Assembly: GCF_007641255.1 (NCBI RefSeq)
Contig: NZ_CP036259.1
Location: forward strand, 1,488,001-1,552,000
Direction: 5' to 3'
DNA: 64,000 bases
Source: Sporomusa termitida
GTDB lineage: Bacteria; Bacillota; Negativicutes; Sporomusales; Sporomusaceae
In this document: in pieces, positions 52,642 to 62,176 of the stretch
Layout of the letters: each line of letters starts with the position of its first letter
Numbering within the stretch: the stretch's first letter is position 1
Notes under the pieces: model-generated
What the model was told of the DNA's origin: nothing
What the model saw: the letters and a program-made list of their open reading frames with translations, nothing else
Database searches by the model: none
Made by a program: the position numbers and the translations under genes

Positions 52642-54612
52642 ATGAACAAACGGTTCGTAACATTTCTTCCCGCAGGAGTCAAAGTTGAGGTGGTTGCAGG
52701 CACTGATCTTCTCACTGCCGCCGGTAAAGCCAATATCGAAATGAAAGCACCTTGCGGCGGCGACGGTACTTGCGGTAAATGCACAGTACACATTAAGAGC
52801 GGTGCTGTTAAAGCCAAACGGGACAGCCATTTGGCAGCTAAGATTGCAGAGCAGGGCTTCAATTTAGCCTGCCAGACTTTGGTTCAGGACGAGGATTTGG
52901 TGGTAGAGATCCCTAAAACCTCGGTCATGAGCAAAAATCAGGTGCTTGTTGCTGACAATAAGCTTAATAGTGGAATTTCCGAAGCCTTAAGCAACTATTT
53001 GCTGCATGTATGGCAGCTTAAAGAATTGTTGCTCGAGAAACAGGAAAGCCCACTGAACGGCTATCCGCTCAACCCGCTCTGCCGGTGTATCAGGCTGACC
53101 CTGCCTGCAGCTAACCTGCAGGACAATCGTGACGACCTTAATCGTTTGACTTTGGCTCTTAAGAAAGAAACTAAGTGTACGGATATTAATATTTCCCTCC
53201 CGATTATTCGGAATTTGGGAGAAACCCTCAGGGCTGCCCAATTTAAAGTGACTGTACTGGTGTCTGAGGTTGGTGGCAAGGCGGAAATAATTGCTGTTGA
53301 GCCAGGCCATAGTCAACAGCCTCTGTATGGTATTGCCGTCGACATCGGTACTACTACCGTAGTGGCCTATCTCCTGGACCTGGAGAAGGGCCGGGTTGTT
53401 GAAACTGCAGGTACTCATAACCGGCAAGCCCGTTTTGGTGATGATGTCATCAGCCGTATTGTTTATGCAGTAGATGAGCCTGATGGCTTGAAGACTGTCT
53501 ATCAATCAATTATTGATACGATAAACACTTTGATTACAGACTTATTGATTAAGCAAAAGCAGATTAAAGAAGCTGATATCCGGGTAATGATGGCCGCCGG
53601 TAACACTACCATGGCTCATTTGTTCCTGGGGATTAGCCCCAAATTCATCCGCCTCGAGCCGTATATTCCGACCGCTAACTTCTTTCCTGTGGTTAAGGCG
53701 CAGGCATTGGGGCTTAGAGTGAATCCTGATGCCTTGGTGTTCAGCTATCCGTCAGTGGCTAGTTATGTTGGTGGCGATATTGTATCAGGCACTTTGTTTA
53801 CCGGTATGGGCAATGAGGATGCACCAATCTCCCTGTTGATTGATATTGGAACAAACGGCGAGATGGTCTTAGGTTCCGGTGACTGGCTGGTAACCTGTTC
53901 CTGTTCAGCCGGTCCGGCCTTTGAAGGGTCGGGGATAACTTTTGGTATGCGGGCTATGTATGGTGCGATTGAGCGCGTGGAAATAGACTCGCAAACCTAT
54001 GAGGCATCTTATTCGACGATCAATAACGGCAAACCAATCGGCATCTGCGGTTCCGGGCTGATTGACTGCCTGGCTAAACTTCGGCGTACCGGCATCATTG
54101 ACAGGGCCGGAAAATTTCAGACCAGTCTGCCGACTGAACGCATCCGCATTGGTGATACCGGGCCGGAATATGTCCTGGTTTGGCAGGAAGAAACGGATAT
54201 TGACCGTGATATTGTCATTAGTGAAGCCGATGTCAAAAACCTGCTCAGAGCGAAAGGTGCAGTTTTTGCCGGTATTCGCACTTTGCTGAATGTAGTGGGT
54301 TTCGAGCTTGAGAGTATTGAAAACATCTATGTGGCCGGCGGCTTCGGTAATTACCTTAATATACCTGATGCAATCGCTATTGGCTTATTACCGGATATAC
54401 CTATAGAAAAATACAAATATGTTGGCAATACCTCGGCCAAAGGTGCCTGTATGGCCCTGTTATCGCAAGAAGCCTGGCTTGAAGCCAACAGTCTCGCCGG
54501 AAAAATGACATATATTGAATTATCGGTTGGTAATCTGTTTATGGATGAATTTGTCTCATCCTTGTTTATTCCACATACTGATTTGACCTTATTTCCCAAT
54601 ATCAGTCTTTGA
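52642..54612 (+). CDS. Corrinoid activation protein (RACo-like, [2Fe-2S] plus ASKHA ATPase)
   Basis: 656 residues. The N-terminal ferredoxin domain has Cys 38, 44, 47 and 77 (CGGDGTCGKC...C), a plant-type [2Fe-2S] motif. A linker domain leads to the ASKHA ATPase part (DUF4445): GIAVDIGTTTVVAYLLD near 230, LLIDIGTNGEMVLG near 400 and GGFGNYLNIPDA near 563. Such proteins use ATP to lift the Co(II)/Co(I) barrier and reactivate oxidised corrinoid protein, here AcsCD. It lies directly after acsC, consistent with this. RBS CAGGAGGG at 52626. Often called AcsV in acetogen clusters. Confidence 0.88.
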   Translation: MNKRFVTFLPAGVKVEVVAGTDLLTAAGKANIEMKAPCGGDGTCGKCTVHIKSGAVKAKRDSHLAAKIAEQGFNLACQTLVQDEDLVVEIPKTSVMSKNQVLVADNKLNSGISEALSNYLLHVWQLKELLLEKQESPLNGYPLNPLCRCIRLTLPAANLQDNRDDLNRLTLALKKETKCTDINISLPIIRNLGETLRAAQFKVTVLVSEVGGKAEIIAVEPGHSQQPLYGIAVDIGTTTVVAYLLDLEKGRVVETAGTHNRQARFGDDVISRIVYAVDEPDGLKTVYQSIIDTINTLITDLLIKQKQIKEADIRVMMAAGNTTMAHLFLGISPKFIRLEPYIPTANFFPVVKAQALGLRVNPDALVFSYPSVASYVGGDIVSGTLFTGMGNEDAPISLLIDIGTNGEMVLGSGDWLVTCSCSAGPAFEGSGITFGMRAMYGAIERVEIDSQTYEASYSTINNGKPIGICGSGLIDCLAKLRRTGIIDRAGKFQTSLPTERIRIGDTGPEYVLVWQEETDIDRDIVISEADVKNLLRAKGAVFAGIRTLLNVVGFELESIENIYVAGGFGNYLNIPDAIAIGLLPDIPIEKYKYVGNTSAKGACMALLSQEAWLEANSLAGKMTYIELSVGNLFMDEFVSSLFIPHTDLTLFPNISL

Positions 54613-54658
54613 TGCAGAGACTGTTTAAGCCGGGTGTTATTGAAAGGAGTTTCAAGAT

Positions 54659-55414
54659 ATGGCAAAGCATATAGCAGTGGCAGGGAAAGGCGGTACCGGA
54701 AAAACCACATTTGCGGCGTTACTGATTCGGTATCTTGTTAAAAACAATAAAGGCTCCATTTTGGCAGTTGACGCAGATGCCAACGCTAATTTGAATGAAG
54801 CGTTGGGTATGGATGTTGACCAAACGATATCGGAAATGATAACAAGTACCAAAAATCCCAAGAACATTCCTGCCGGTATGACCCAGGAAACTTATATTGA
54901 ATATAAACTCCAAGCTTCATTAGTCGAATCAGACAATGTTGATATGCTCGTGATGGGTGGACCTGAAGGCCCAGGTTGTTATTGTTTTCCTAATAACCTT
55001 CTTAAAGGCTATATGGATAAGCTGAGCAAGAACTACAGCTATGTGCTGATGGATAACGAGGCCGGTTTGGAGCATATCAGCCGCCGCGTAACCCAGGATA
55101 TTGACTATATGTTCGTGGTGAGTGACGCCTCAGCCCGCAGTATTCGTTCGGCCGGACGTGTGCGGCAGCTTGTTGACACACTAAAATCGGACGTGAAAAA
55201 AATCTATTTAATCGTTACTAAAACCCAAAGCGATGAGGATCTCCTTACCCTGCAGGGAGAGATTGACAAAACCGGTCTGGAATTAATCGGCGTAATCCCC
55301 AATGACCCTTTGGTAGCTAAATATGATTTGCTTAGTCAGCCCCTGTTCGATTTACCAGACAGTTCAGTGGCTGTACAGGCGGTAAACGCCATTTGTAAAA
55401 AAGTAGAAATCTAA
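54659..55414 (+). CDS. Second CooC/AcsF-type maturation ATPase
   Basis: 251 residues. Walker A AGKGGTGKTTF near 8, DADANANL near 38, and the CxC pair Cys 107 and 109 in GPGCYCFPNN. It is clearly homologous to the ATPase at 44285 but diverged (GTGKTT versus GVGKTS; different segments before CxC). One may insert nickel in CODH and the other in acetyl-CoA synthase; which does which is not visible. AAAGGAG precedes the ATG. Its place between the corrinoid activator and acsD resembles that of acsF in other acetogens. Confidence 0.88.
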   Translation: MAKHIAVAGKGGTGKTTFAALLIRYLVKNNKGSILAVDADANANLNEALGMDVDQTISEMITSTKNPKNIPAGMTQETYIEYKLQASLVESDNVDMLVMGGPEGPGCYCFPNNLLKGYMDKLSKNYSYVLMDNEAGLEHISRRVTQDIDYMFVVSDASARSIRSAGRVRQLVDTLKSDVKKIYLIVTKTQSDEDLLTLQGEIDKTGLELIGVIPNDPLVAKYDLLSQPLFDLPDSSVAVQAVNAICKKVEI

Positions 55415-55435
55415 AAGTTTGGAAGGAGCGTAACT

Positions 55436-56404
55436 ATGGCAACTAATATATTGAAAGAAAGATATTCCGGTAAAATCAATACCGTTACCCTCGGTGCAAC
55501 CAAAGAAGAGGGCGGCACCCGTACCAGCACCGTAACTGTTGGCGGCGAAACGACAATGCCGTTCCTTCATTTTGAAGGTGACATGCCGTTAAAGCCTGTA
55601 GTTGCAATGGAAATTCAGGACATTAATCCTGGCTGGCATCCTGTTCTGAATGAGGTTTATGCCGATGTAATCGACAACCCTGTTGCCTGGGCCAAGAAAT
55701 GCGTCGAAGCCGGCGCCGACCTGATCTATCTGAAACTGGCCGGTGCCCATCCTGACAATGGCGATAAAAGCCCCGAAGACTGCGCAAAAATCGTTAAGGA
55801 AGTACTGGCTGCAGTGGGTGTGCCGCTTATTGTTGTAGGCTGCGGCGAGGATGAAAAGGATAATGCGGTTTTGCCTGTTGTTGCTGAAGCCGCTGCCGGT
55901 GAGAACCTGCTTATCGGTTTGGCTAAACAGGACAGCTATAAATCCGTGGCTGCCGCAGCGATGGTGCATAAGCACAAAGTGCTGGCCCAAAGCCCGCTTG
56001 ATATCAACATTTGCAAACAGCTGAACATCCTTATCTCCGAGCTGGGCCTGTCTGCTGAAAACGTTCTGATTGATCCAAGTACGGCAGCGCTTGGTTATGG
56101 TATTGAGTATACCTATTCTATCCTTGAACGCGGCCGCCTGGGCGCTCTGGCCGGCGATAAAATGCTGTCCCAGCCTGTAATCTGTCAGGTTGGCTATGAA
56201 GCATGGCGGGCCAAAGAGGCAGTGGCTACCGAAGAAGACTTCCCCAACTGGGGCAACCAGGCTGACCGTGCCATCCTGTGGGAAGCCATGACTGCGGCCG
56301 GTTTGTTGCAAGGCGGCGCTCACATTATGGTTCTCCGTCATCCGGAAGCGGTTCGTCTCTTCAAGAAAAATTCGGAAGAATTAATGGTTAAACCTGAAAT
56401 CTAA
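55436..56404 (+). CDS. acsD: Corrinoid iron-sulfur protein small subunit
   Basis: 322 residues, a TIM-barrel protein. [23 protein letters not shown] in part near 24 and [20 protein letters not shown] in part near 57 are AcsD landmarks, with [14 protein letters not shown] near the end. It pairs with AcsC to hold the cobamide. GGAAGGAGCG precedes ATG 55436, 21 bases after the ATPase gene. Confidence 0.97.
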   Translation: MATNILKERYSGKINTVTLGATKEEGGTRTSTVTVGGETTMPFLHFEGDMPLKPVVAMEIQDINPGWHPVLNEVYADVIDNPVAWAKKCVEAGADLIYLKLAGAHPDNGDKSPEDCAKIVKEVLAAVGVPLIVVGCGEDEKDNAVLPVVAEAAAGENLLIGLAKQDSYKSVAAAAMVHKHKVLAQSPLDINICKQLNILISELGLSAENVLIDPSTAALGYGIEYTYSILERGRLGALAGDKMLSQPVICQVGYEAWRAKEAVATEEDFPNWGNQADRAILWEAMTAAGLLQGGAHIMVLRHPEAVRLFKKNSEELMVKPEI

Positions 56405-56503
56405 TTCTTATACACAATGCCGCGCTATACAGGGACTTGGTGAGACACTTTCTTTAATTGCGATTTCCCTTAATATAATTAATAAAATCGAGGAGGATTA
56501 CTA

Positions 56504-57295
56504 ATGCTTATTATTGGCGAGAGAATTAATGGTATGTTCAAGGACATCGGTTTAGCAATTCGGGAGCATGACCCGAAACCGCTCCAGGAATGGGCTGCAA
56601 AACAAAAAGAAGGCGGTGCTCACTACCTGGACGTAAACACCGGCCCTAACTCGGAAGATCAAACAATTGACCTTCCCTGGATGGTAAGTGTGTTAAAAGA
56701 GTGCACTGATCTGCCGCTGGCTATCGATACTACGAACTATGATGCTATGGAAGCCGCTCTTATCGCTTATGGTAAACCGGGCGCTATCATCAACTCTATC
56801 GGTTGCGAGCAGGAAAAAATTGACCGTGTATTCCCGATGGCTGCAAAATACCAGGCTGATGTTGTTTGCCTCTGTATTAATAAAGTCGGTATTCCGAAGA
56901 GCGCTGAAGACCGGGTAGCAATGGCAATGGAGTTTGTCGCTAATGCTGAAGCTTATGGTCTGCAGCCGGATAACCTTTTCATTGACCCGATTATTTTGCC
57001 GGTTAACGTTGCCCAGGAACATGGCATTGAAGCTTTAGAAACAATTCGCCAGATTAAGATGATTTCTAATCCTCCTCCCAAAACCACTGTCGGCCTTTCC
57101 AATATCTCGCAAAAAAGCCCGCATCGTCCGCTGATCAACCGCACCTTTGCCGTAATGGCGATGACTGCCGGTCTGGACTCCGCAATCTGCGACGCTAATG
57201 ATGACGCGCTGGTGGATGCTATCGCCACTGCCCGCTTAATCCTGAATCAGGACATTTACTGCGACTCCTACGCTAAGGTGTTCAGACAGCGTTAA
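56504..57295 (+). CDS. acsE: Methyltetrahydrofolate:corrinoid protein methyltransferase
   Basis: 263 residues, the usual length for AcsE (pterin-binding TIM barrel). LIIGERINGMFKDIG at the start, HYLDVNTGPNSEDQ near 44, LPLAIDTTNYDAMEAAL near 71, and TTVGLSNISQKSPHR near 197 (the conserved Asn and Ser around the pterin). It transfers the methyl group from methyl-THF to Co(I) of AcsCD. GAGGAGG at 56492 precedes the ATG. The redox genes hdrC onward follow after 35 bases. Confidence 0.97.
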   Translation: MLIIGERINGMFKDIGLAIREHDPKPLQEWAAKQKEGGAHYLDVNTGPNSEDQTIDLPWMVSVLKECTDLPLAIDTTNYDAMEAALIAYGKPGAIINSIGCEQEKIDRVFPMAAKYQADVVCLCINKVGIPKSAEDRVAMAMEFVANAEAYGLQPDNLFIDPIILPVNVAQEHGIEALETIRQIKMISNPPPKTTVGLSNISQKSPHRPLINRTFAVMAMTAGLDSAICDANDDALVDAIATARLILNQDIYCDSYAKVFRQR

Positions 57296-57330
57296 TACCG
57301 CTGGGTTTACGCCAGGAAAGGAGGTCAATG

Positions 57331-57921
57331 ATGTCAACGGTGAACGAACCCGTAAAGGGAAAAGCTTCTTTCTGCCAGGAAATCGAAGAAAAATCTCATC
57401 AGCCAATCACTTCATGCTATCATTGCATGAAGTGTGCTGGTGGCTGTCCGATAAACTTTGTCATGGAGCATAACAATTACGAAATCTTGCGGATGATTCA
57501 GCTGGGAGAAAAGGATAAGGTTTATCAATCCAATACTCCATGGCTCTGCGTTGGTTGTAAAACCTGCGCAGTACGCTGTCCAAACGGAATTGACACATCC
57601 AAGGTCATGGACACGATTAAGATGGAGACCATTGCTGAAAACAAAATTCCGGCCAGCCATTATAATGTCAAGTTGTTTTACGAATTGTTTCTTGACTCCA
57701 TGAAAGGGTTTCCGGTGATCGGCGGCGAAGGCCGGGGTTATGAACTTGGTCTCATGGGACTTTACAAATTGTGCACAGGCACTTATTTGGCGGACATGAA
57801 TCTCGGCAAAGAAATGACTAAACGGGGCAAAATGCCGTTTTTGCCACATAATGCCCTTAAGCGGCGCAAGGGTGAAGTCAAGAAAATATTTCAGAGAGCA
57901 AAGGAGAAAAAGGCGCGATGA
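57331..57921 (+). CDS. hdrC: HdrC-like iron-sulfur subunit
   Basis: 196 residues from ATG 57331; AAAGGAGG at 57318-57324 is 6 bases away, better than for ATG 57328. Two [4Fe-4S] motifs, CYHCMKCAGGCP near 30 and CVGCKTCAVRCP near 71, typical of heterodisulfide reductase subunit C. It carries electrons between HdrA and HdrB. The gene overlaps hdrB at ATGA. In acetogens such HdrABC-MvhD sets lie beside metVF and are thought to be part of the methylene-THF reductase complex. Confidence 0.92.
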   Translation: MSTVNEPVKGKASFCQEIEEKSHQPITSCYHCMKCAGGCPINFVMEHNNYEILRMIQLGEKDKVYQSNTPWLCVGCKTCAVRCPNGIDTSKVMDTIKMETIAENKIPASHYNVKLFYELFLDSMKGFPVIGGEGRGYELGLMGLYKLCTGTYLADMNLGKEMTKRGKMPFLPHNALKRRKGEVKKIFQRAKEKKAR

Positions 57922-58781
57922 AACTAGGCTATTATCCAGGCTGTTCGCTGCACTCCACTGCGGCTGAATACAATATGGCTACCGAGGCTGTATTTAATGC
58001 GCTAGGGCTGGAGTTAGACGAACTGCCCGAGTGGAATTGCTGTGGCGCTACCGCCGGTCACTCCACTGACAAATTTCTTGCGCTTGCCTTGCCGCTGAGG
58101 AATCTCGTTATTGCTGAAGCCGAACAGCAAAAAGAACTGGTCCTGCCATGTGCTGCCTGTTATAATCTTGTGAAAGGCGCGGACCATTATTGCCGTGAAG
58201 GTACTCCGGAAGCCAGGGATGCTAACGAAGAACTGAAAAGTATAATGGGATCAGCCTACAATGGCACTGTTCATGTCACCCACCCGCTGGAAGTCATTAT
58301 GAGGAAAGAATATATCAGTAAGGTTGGCGCGCAGGTTAAAAAACCGCTTAGCGGTCTTAAGCTTGCACCTTATTATGGCTGTCTTCTTACCAGACCTACG
58401 TATGTGGCTTTTGATGACGTAGAGCAACCGCAGGCGATGGACCAACTGATGAAACTGGCCGGTGCCGATGTCAAGCGGTGGTCATATAAAACTGACTGCT
58501 GCGGCGGCAGTTTAACGGTGCCACGTACCGATGTTGTTTACGAGATAACGAAAAATCTGGTGACTGCCGCGCAACGGGCAGGGGCCGATGCGATCGTAAC
58601 AGCATGTCCATTGTGTCAGATGACTTTAGAAACCCGGCAGAAAGAAATACAGAAACCCATACCAGTCTTTTTCTTCACCGAATTGCTGGGGATTAGTTTC
58701 GCTCATCCTGAAGCAAAAAAATGGATGAAGAAACATATTATTAATCCCATACCGCTCTTGACATCATTGCAGTTGTTGTAA
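57918..58781 (+). CDS. hdrB: HdrB-like CCG-domain subunit
   Basis: 287 residues with two CCG domains: YYPGCSLHSTAAEYN near 4 and WNCCGATAGHST near 39 with PCAACYNLV near 78, then YYGCLLTRP near 154 and KTDCCGGSLTVP near 194 with ACPLCQMTLETRQ near 233. These Cys hold the non-cubane [4Fe-4S] clusters of HdrB. In methanogens it reduces CoM-S-S-CoB; an acetogen lacks that substrate, so here it likely passes electrons to another acceptor. Starts within the hdrC stop. Confidence 0.93.
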   Translation: MKLGYYPGCSLHSTAAEYNMATEAVFNALGLELDELPEWNCCGATAGHSTDKFLALALPLRNLVIAEAEQQKELVLPCAACYNLVKGADHYCREGTPEARDANEELKSIMGSAYNGTVHVTHPLEVIMRKEYISKVGAQVKKPLSGLKLAPYYGCLLTRPTYVAFDDVEQPQAMDQLMKLAGADVKRWSYKTDCCGGSLTVPRTDVVYEITKNLVTAAQRAGADAIVTACPLCQMTLETRQKEIQKPIPVFFFTELLGISFAHPEAKKWMKKHIINPIPLLTSLQLL

Positions 58782-58789
58782 CCTATCCA

Positions 58790-58831
58790 GAGAAACCGGC
58801 AGAACTATTATATAGCTATGTCCGGTTTCTC
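58790..58831 (+). other. Intercistronic hairpin between hdrB and hdrA
   Basis: GAGAAACCGG (58790-58799) and CCGGTTTCTC (58822-58831) form a perfect 10-bp stem, loop 22 bases. No T-run follows. It starts 9 bases after the hdrB stop. Confidence 0.6.
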
Positions 58832-58899
58832 GGCGGTTATACCACCTAATTTGCAATGATGGTGAAGATAAGATATTTTAGCGAAAGGCAGTGAGAGCC

Positions 58900-61743
58900 A
58901 TGCAAAAGGATGTGCTCGTTATTGGCGGTGGCATTGCCGGTCTGCAGGCGGCTCTGGAATTAGCTGGGGCAGGATACCCGGTTCATCTGGTAACAGATGA
59001 AGCAAATCTTGGCGGCAAACTAATCGACTCCTCCGGACAGGGCAACCAGTCGGCCTGTATCTGGGGTGAGCAGGTAAATATTTCCGCTTTGTATTTGGGT
59101 GGTAATCTCCATGCAGCCAGTACGGTGTTGGGGTCACTCATTATCCGGGCCTGCAACAACCCGCTTGTTCATGTTTATACCAGCAGCAGGCTGGTGGAAT
59201 TACAAGGGGATGTAGGCCATTTCCAGGCTACCATCAGCGATGTTGCCGCAGGCAAGCGCAGCCAAAAACTCGTCGTCGGAGCGGTTATTCTGGCAGCAGG
59301 TTTCAGCATGTATGATGTATCCCAAAAAGGCGAATACGGATATGGGTATTATAAAAATGTCATTACCAGTTTAGAGTTTGAACATTTATTATCCGAAAGC
59401 CGTTATCGCTCAGACTGTATCAGACGCCCGTCAGACGGAAACTGTGCCGAAAAAATTGCTTTTATTCAATGTGTCGGCTCCCGGGATGTAGTATCCAAAG
59501 GGGAATATTGTTCAGCTATTTGCTGTATGTTTACGGCCAAAGAAGCTATTTTGGCCAAAGAGTTTGCTCCCAAGACTGATGTTACTGTGTATTATCTAGA
59601 CCTAAGAGCCTGCGGCAAGAACTTTGATACCTTTTTAGCGCGGGCGCAGGAATTAGGCACTAACTATGTACGGACTATGATTTCTGAGGTTAAAGAAGAC
59701 CCTGTAACGGAAAAATTATCAATTAACTATGCTGCGGCTAGTAGACCAGTGAAAGAAGAGTTTGATCTGGTTGTACTGGCGGCAGGTATTCGTCCGTCTA
59801 CCCGTTTGCAAGAAACTGCCGCAATTTTGCAAATTCAGTTAAACCAGTTTGGTTTTGTTCAGGTTGACCCACTTGAACCGGTAACTACCAAACGGCCTGG
59901 TATTTTTTCAGTTGGTGGCAGTCAAGGCCCGCTTGACGTCCCGGAAACAATGGCCCTGGCCAGCGCAGCAGCTGCTGCCATTACGCGGGCCTTAGGGAAG
60001 CCGGAAGGCCGTCCAGGCCGGAGGCCGGCGGCTGAGCGTGATATCAGCCAGGAACCTGTCCAGGTTGGCGTATTCCTTTGTAAAAGCGGTCTAGCTACTA
60101 TGGGGGCGGATGCCGATGCTGTAGCTGCAGCAGCGAAAGGTCAGGCCGGTGTAACTGTAGTTGAATGTGATCAGGCGGTTTGTCAGCCTGAAGCCATAGC
60201 GAAGATTCAGAGGCTGATTGCCACGCAGGGACTGAACCGTATTGTTGTTGCTCCCTGTGTTTTAAAACATAACCTAAATCTTTTCCAGGAAACAGCACAA
60301 ACGGCGGGTTTAAACCGGATGCTTGTTGAACTGGCAGAGGTGCCGGCCAGGGTTTGGGATAAGAATGCCGAAAAGGCCACGAAAGCGGCCACGGCGGTAA
60401 CTGTCCGCGCTGTAAATGATGTCAAAGCCTTTAAGCCGCTTAGGTGGCATGCTGAACCGGTGACCCCCCGGGCCCTGGTGGTCGGCGGCGGCGTCAGCGG
60501 CCTGGCGACAGCGCTGGCACTGGCAGATCGTGGTTATGGCTGTACTATTGTGGAGAGAGCGGCTGTACTTGGCGGATATGTTAATAATTTCACCGGCAGT
60601 TTAGAAACTGAGGATCTTAAACAAACTGTTCAGAATCTGACTAAAGAGGTGCAGCAAAACGACAAGATTCAAATACTGCTTAATTCAGAGGTAACGGAGC
60701 TTAGCGGCCGCCAGGGGAATTTTATCACCACTGTTGCCACCGGTCAAGGTCCTGTTAAAGCCGTTAAGAAGGTTGAACACGGAGTGGTTATTCTGGCTAC
60801 CGGCACGACCGCTTATGTTCCGTCAGATTATTTATATGGTCAGGATCAACGGGTGATTACCGGGGTTGAGGCCATGTACCGCCTGATTGACGGCCGCTTA
60901 CCGCTTAAGGGCGAGGCTACGTATGTCTTTGTGCAGTGTGTTGGTTCGCGGAATGAGGAACATAAGTATTGCAGCCGTACCTGCTGTGGTGAGACAATTT
61001 ATGCAGCCACAAAGATAAAAGAACAAAAGCCTGAGGCCCAGGTCTATGTACTATCACGTGATATTCGCACACCAGGCTATCTTGAGTTGAAATATCGTGA
61101 TGCCCGTAAAGCCGGTGTCATCTTTATCCACTATGATGAAACTGCCCAGCCTGTCCTGGAAAAAGACAATGCCGGCAACCTGTCGATGGCTGTCTGTGAT
61201 CCCCAGTCAGGCCTGACACTGACACTGAAGCCGGACCAGGTGATTTTGGCAGTTGCCCAGACAGCATCACCGGCGGCCCGGCAAATGGCTGAGATATTCA
61301 AAATTCAGGTCAATGCCGATGGTTTTCTGTCAGAAACGCATTCTAATTTCGGTACAATTGCCTTCCCCGGCGGTGGTATTTTTATTGCCGGTGCCGCCCA
61401 TGGTCCCAAATCAGTTGTGGACTGCCTGATTCAGGCCAAGGGGGTAGCAGGTCGTGCCGCCCGTATTCTGGCTCAGCCCGCGCTGATGATGGGCGGGATG
61501 GTGGCAGAGGTGGAGTGGGATAAATGTGCCGCCTGTTTGACCTGTGTACGGACTTGCCCGTACACCATTCCGCAGATTACCCGGGAGAAAAAGGAAATGG
61601 GGGCTGCTTATATTCCGCCGGCCGATTGCCGCGGCTGTGGAATGTGCGCGTCTGAATGCCCGAATAAAGCAATTTTTGTCCATCATTATCAGGATGATGA
61701 GGTCCTCGCCCGGGTTGAGACCGCGTTGACGGAGGTAGGTTAA
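58900..61743 (+). CDS. hdrA: HdrA-like flavoprotein with two fused HdrA modules
   Basis: 947 residues from ATG 58900 (GTG 58891 is 4 bases from the AAAGG site and less likely). Module 1: FAD-binding IGGGIAGLQAALELAG near 8 and cluster motif CVGSRD...YCSAICC near 191. A middle domain (about 385-515, VGVFLCKSG... and VVAPCVLKHN) resembles the HdrA N-terminal domain. Module 2: VVGGGVSGLATALALA near 525 and CVGSRNEEHKYCSRTCC near 680. The C-terminus has two ferredoxin motifs, CAACLTCVRTCP near 875 and CRGCGMCASECP near 910. Normal HdrA has one FAD module, so two flavins are predicted. It links HdrBC with MvhD and could bifurcate electrons. Confidence 0.92.
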   Translation: MQKDVLVIGGGIAGLQAALELAGAGYPVHLVTDEANLGGKLIDSSGQGNQSACIWGEQVNISALYLGGNLHAASTVLGSLIIRACNNPLVHVYTSSRLVELQGDVGHFQATISDVAAGKRSQKLVVGAVILAAGFSMYDVSQKGEYGYGYYKNVITSLEFEHLLSESRYRSDCIRRPSDGNCAEKIAFIQCVGSRDVVSKGEYCSAICCMFTAKEAILAKEFAPKTDVTVYYLDLRACGKNFDTFLARAQELGTNYVRTMISEVKEDPVTEKLSINYAAASRPVKEEFDLVVLAAGIRPSTRLQETAAILQIQLNQFGFVQVDPLEPVTTKRPGIFSVGGSQGPLDVPETMALASAAAAAITRALGKPEGRPGRRPAAERDISQEPVQVGVFLCKSGLATMGADADAVAAAAKGQAGVTVVECDQAVCQPEAIAKIQRLIATQGLNRIVVAPCVLKHNLNLFQETAQTAGLNRMLVELAEVPARVWDKNAEKATKAATAVTVRAVNDVKAFKPLRWHAEPVTPRALVVGGGVSGLATALALADRGYGCTIVERAAVLGGYVNNFTGSLETEDLKQTVQNLTKEVQQNDKIQILLNSEVTELSGRQGNFITTVATGQGPVKAVKKVEHGVVILATGTTAYVPSDYLYGQDQRVITGVEAMYRLIDGRLPLKGEATYVFVQCVGSRNEEHKYCSRTCCGETIYAATKIKEQKPEAQVYVLSRDIRTPGYLELKYRDARKAGVIFIHYDETAQPVLEKDNAGNLSMAVCDPQSGLTLTLKPDQVILAVAQTASPAARQMAEIFKIQVNADGFLSETHSNFGTIAFPGGGIFIAGAAHGPKSVVDCLIQAKGVAGRAARILAQPALMMGGMVAEVEWDKCAACLTCVRTCPYTIPQITREKKEMGAAYIPPADCRGCGMCASECPNKAIFVHHYQDDEVLARVETALTEVG

Positions 61744-61744
61744 A

Positions 61745-62176
61745 ATGAGTGATGTTAAAGTAGTTGGGTTTGTTTGCCGCTTGTGCGCGCTGATCAGCTC
61801 TGACCTAGGTCCTCCGGCCGACGTTACTATTAAAATCGAGACTGTTGAGTTGCCTTGCGCTGGTAAAGTTGACGGCAGACTGCTGTTAGAAGCGTTTGAA
61901 AAAGGCGCTGATGCCGTATTTGTAGCTGGCTGTCCTGAGCATGAGTGCATGAACGTGAAAGGTAGTTCCCGTGCCCGGAAGCGTTTAGAGCATATTAAGG
62001 AAATGCTGGATCAGGTTGGGGTTGGCGGCGACCGTTTGGTTATGTATAACGTGTCCGGCACACATGGCCCGCGTTTTGCCCAGATCGCCCGGGATATGGC
62101 CGGACTGCTTGAAAAATTAGGTCCGAGTCCGTTAAGGCCCGGAAGGCCTAGAAAGGAGACGAGTCAAGCGATATGA
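61745..62176 (+). CDS. mvhD: MvhD-like [2Fe-2S] electron-transfer subunit
   Basis: 143 residues. Cys 11 and 14 (VCRLC), Cys 38 (LPCAGKVDGRLLLEAF) and Cys 63, 68 (AGCPEHECMN) are the MvhD cluster ligands. In methanogens MvhD connects hydrogenase to HdrA; here no hydrogenase gene is adjacent and it probably connects MetFV to HdrA. It starts one base after the hdrA stop codon, and its end overlaps metV in ATGA. The last 20 residues (PLRPGRPRKETS) form a basic Pro-rich tail. Confidence 0.92.
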   Translation: MSDVKVVGFVCRLCALISSDLGPPADVTIKIETVELPCAGKVDGRLLLEAFEKGADAVFVAGCPEHECMNVKGSSRARKRLEHIKEMLDQVGVGGDRLVMYNVSGTHGPRFAQIARDMAGLLEKLGPSPLRPGRPRKETSQAI

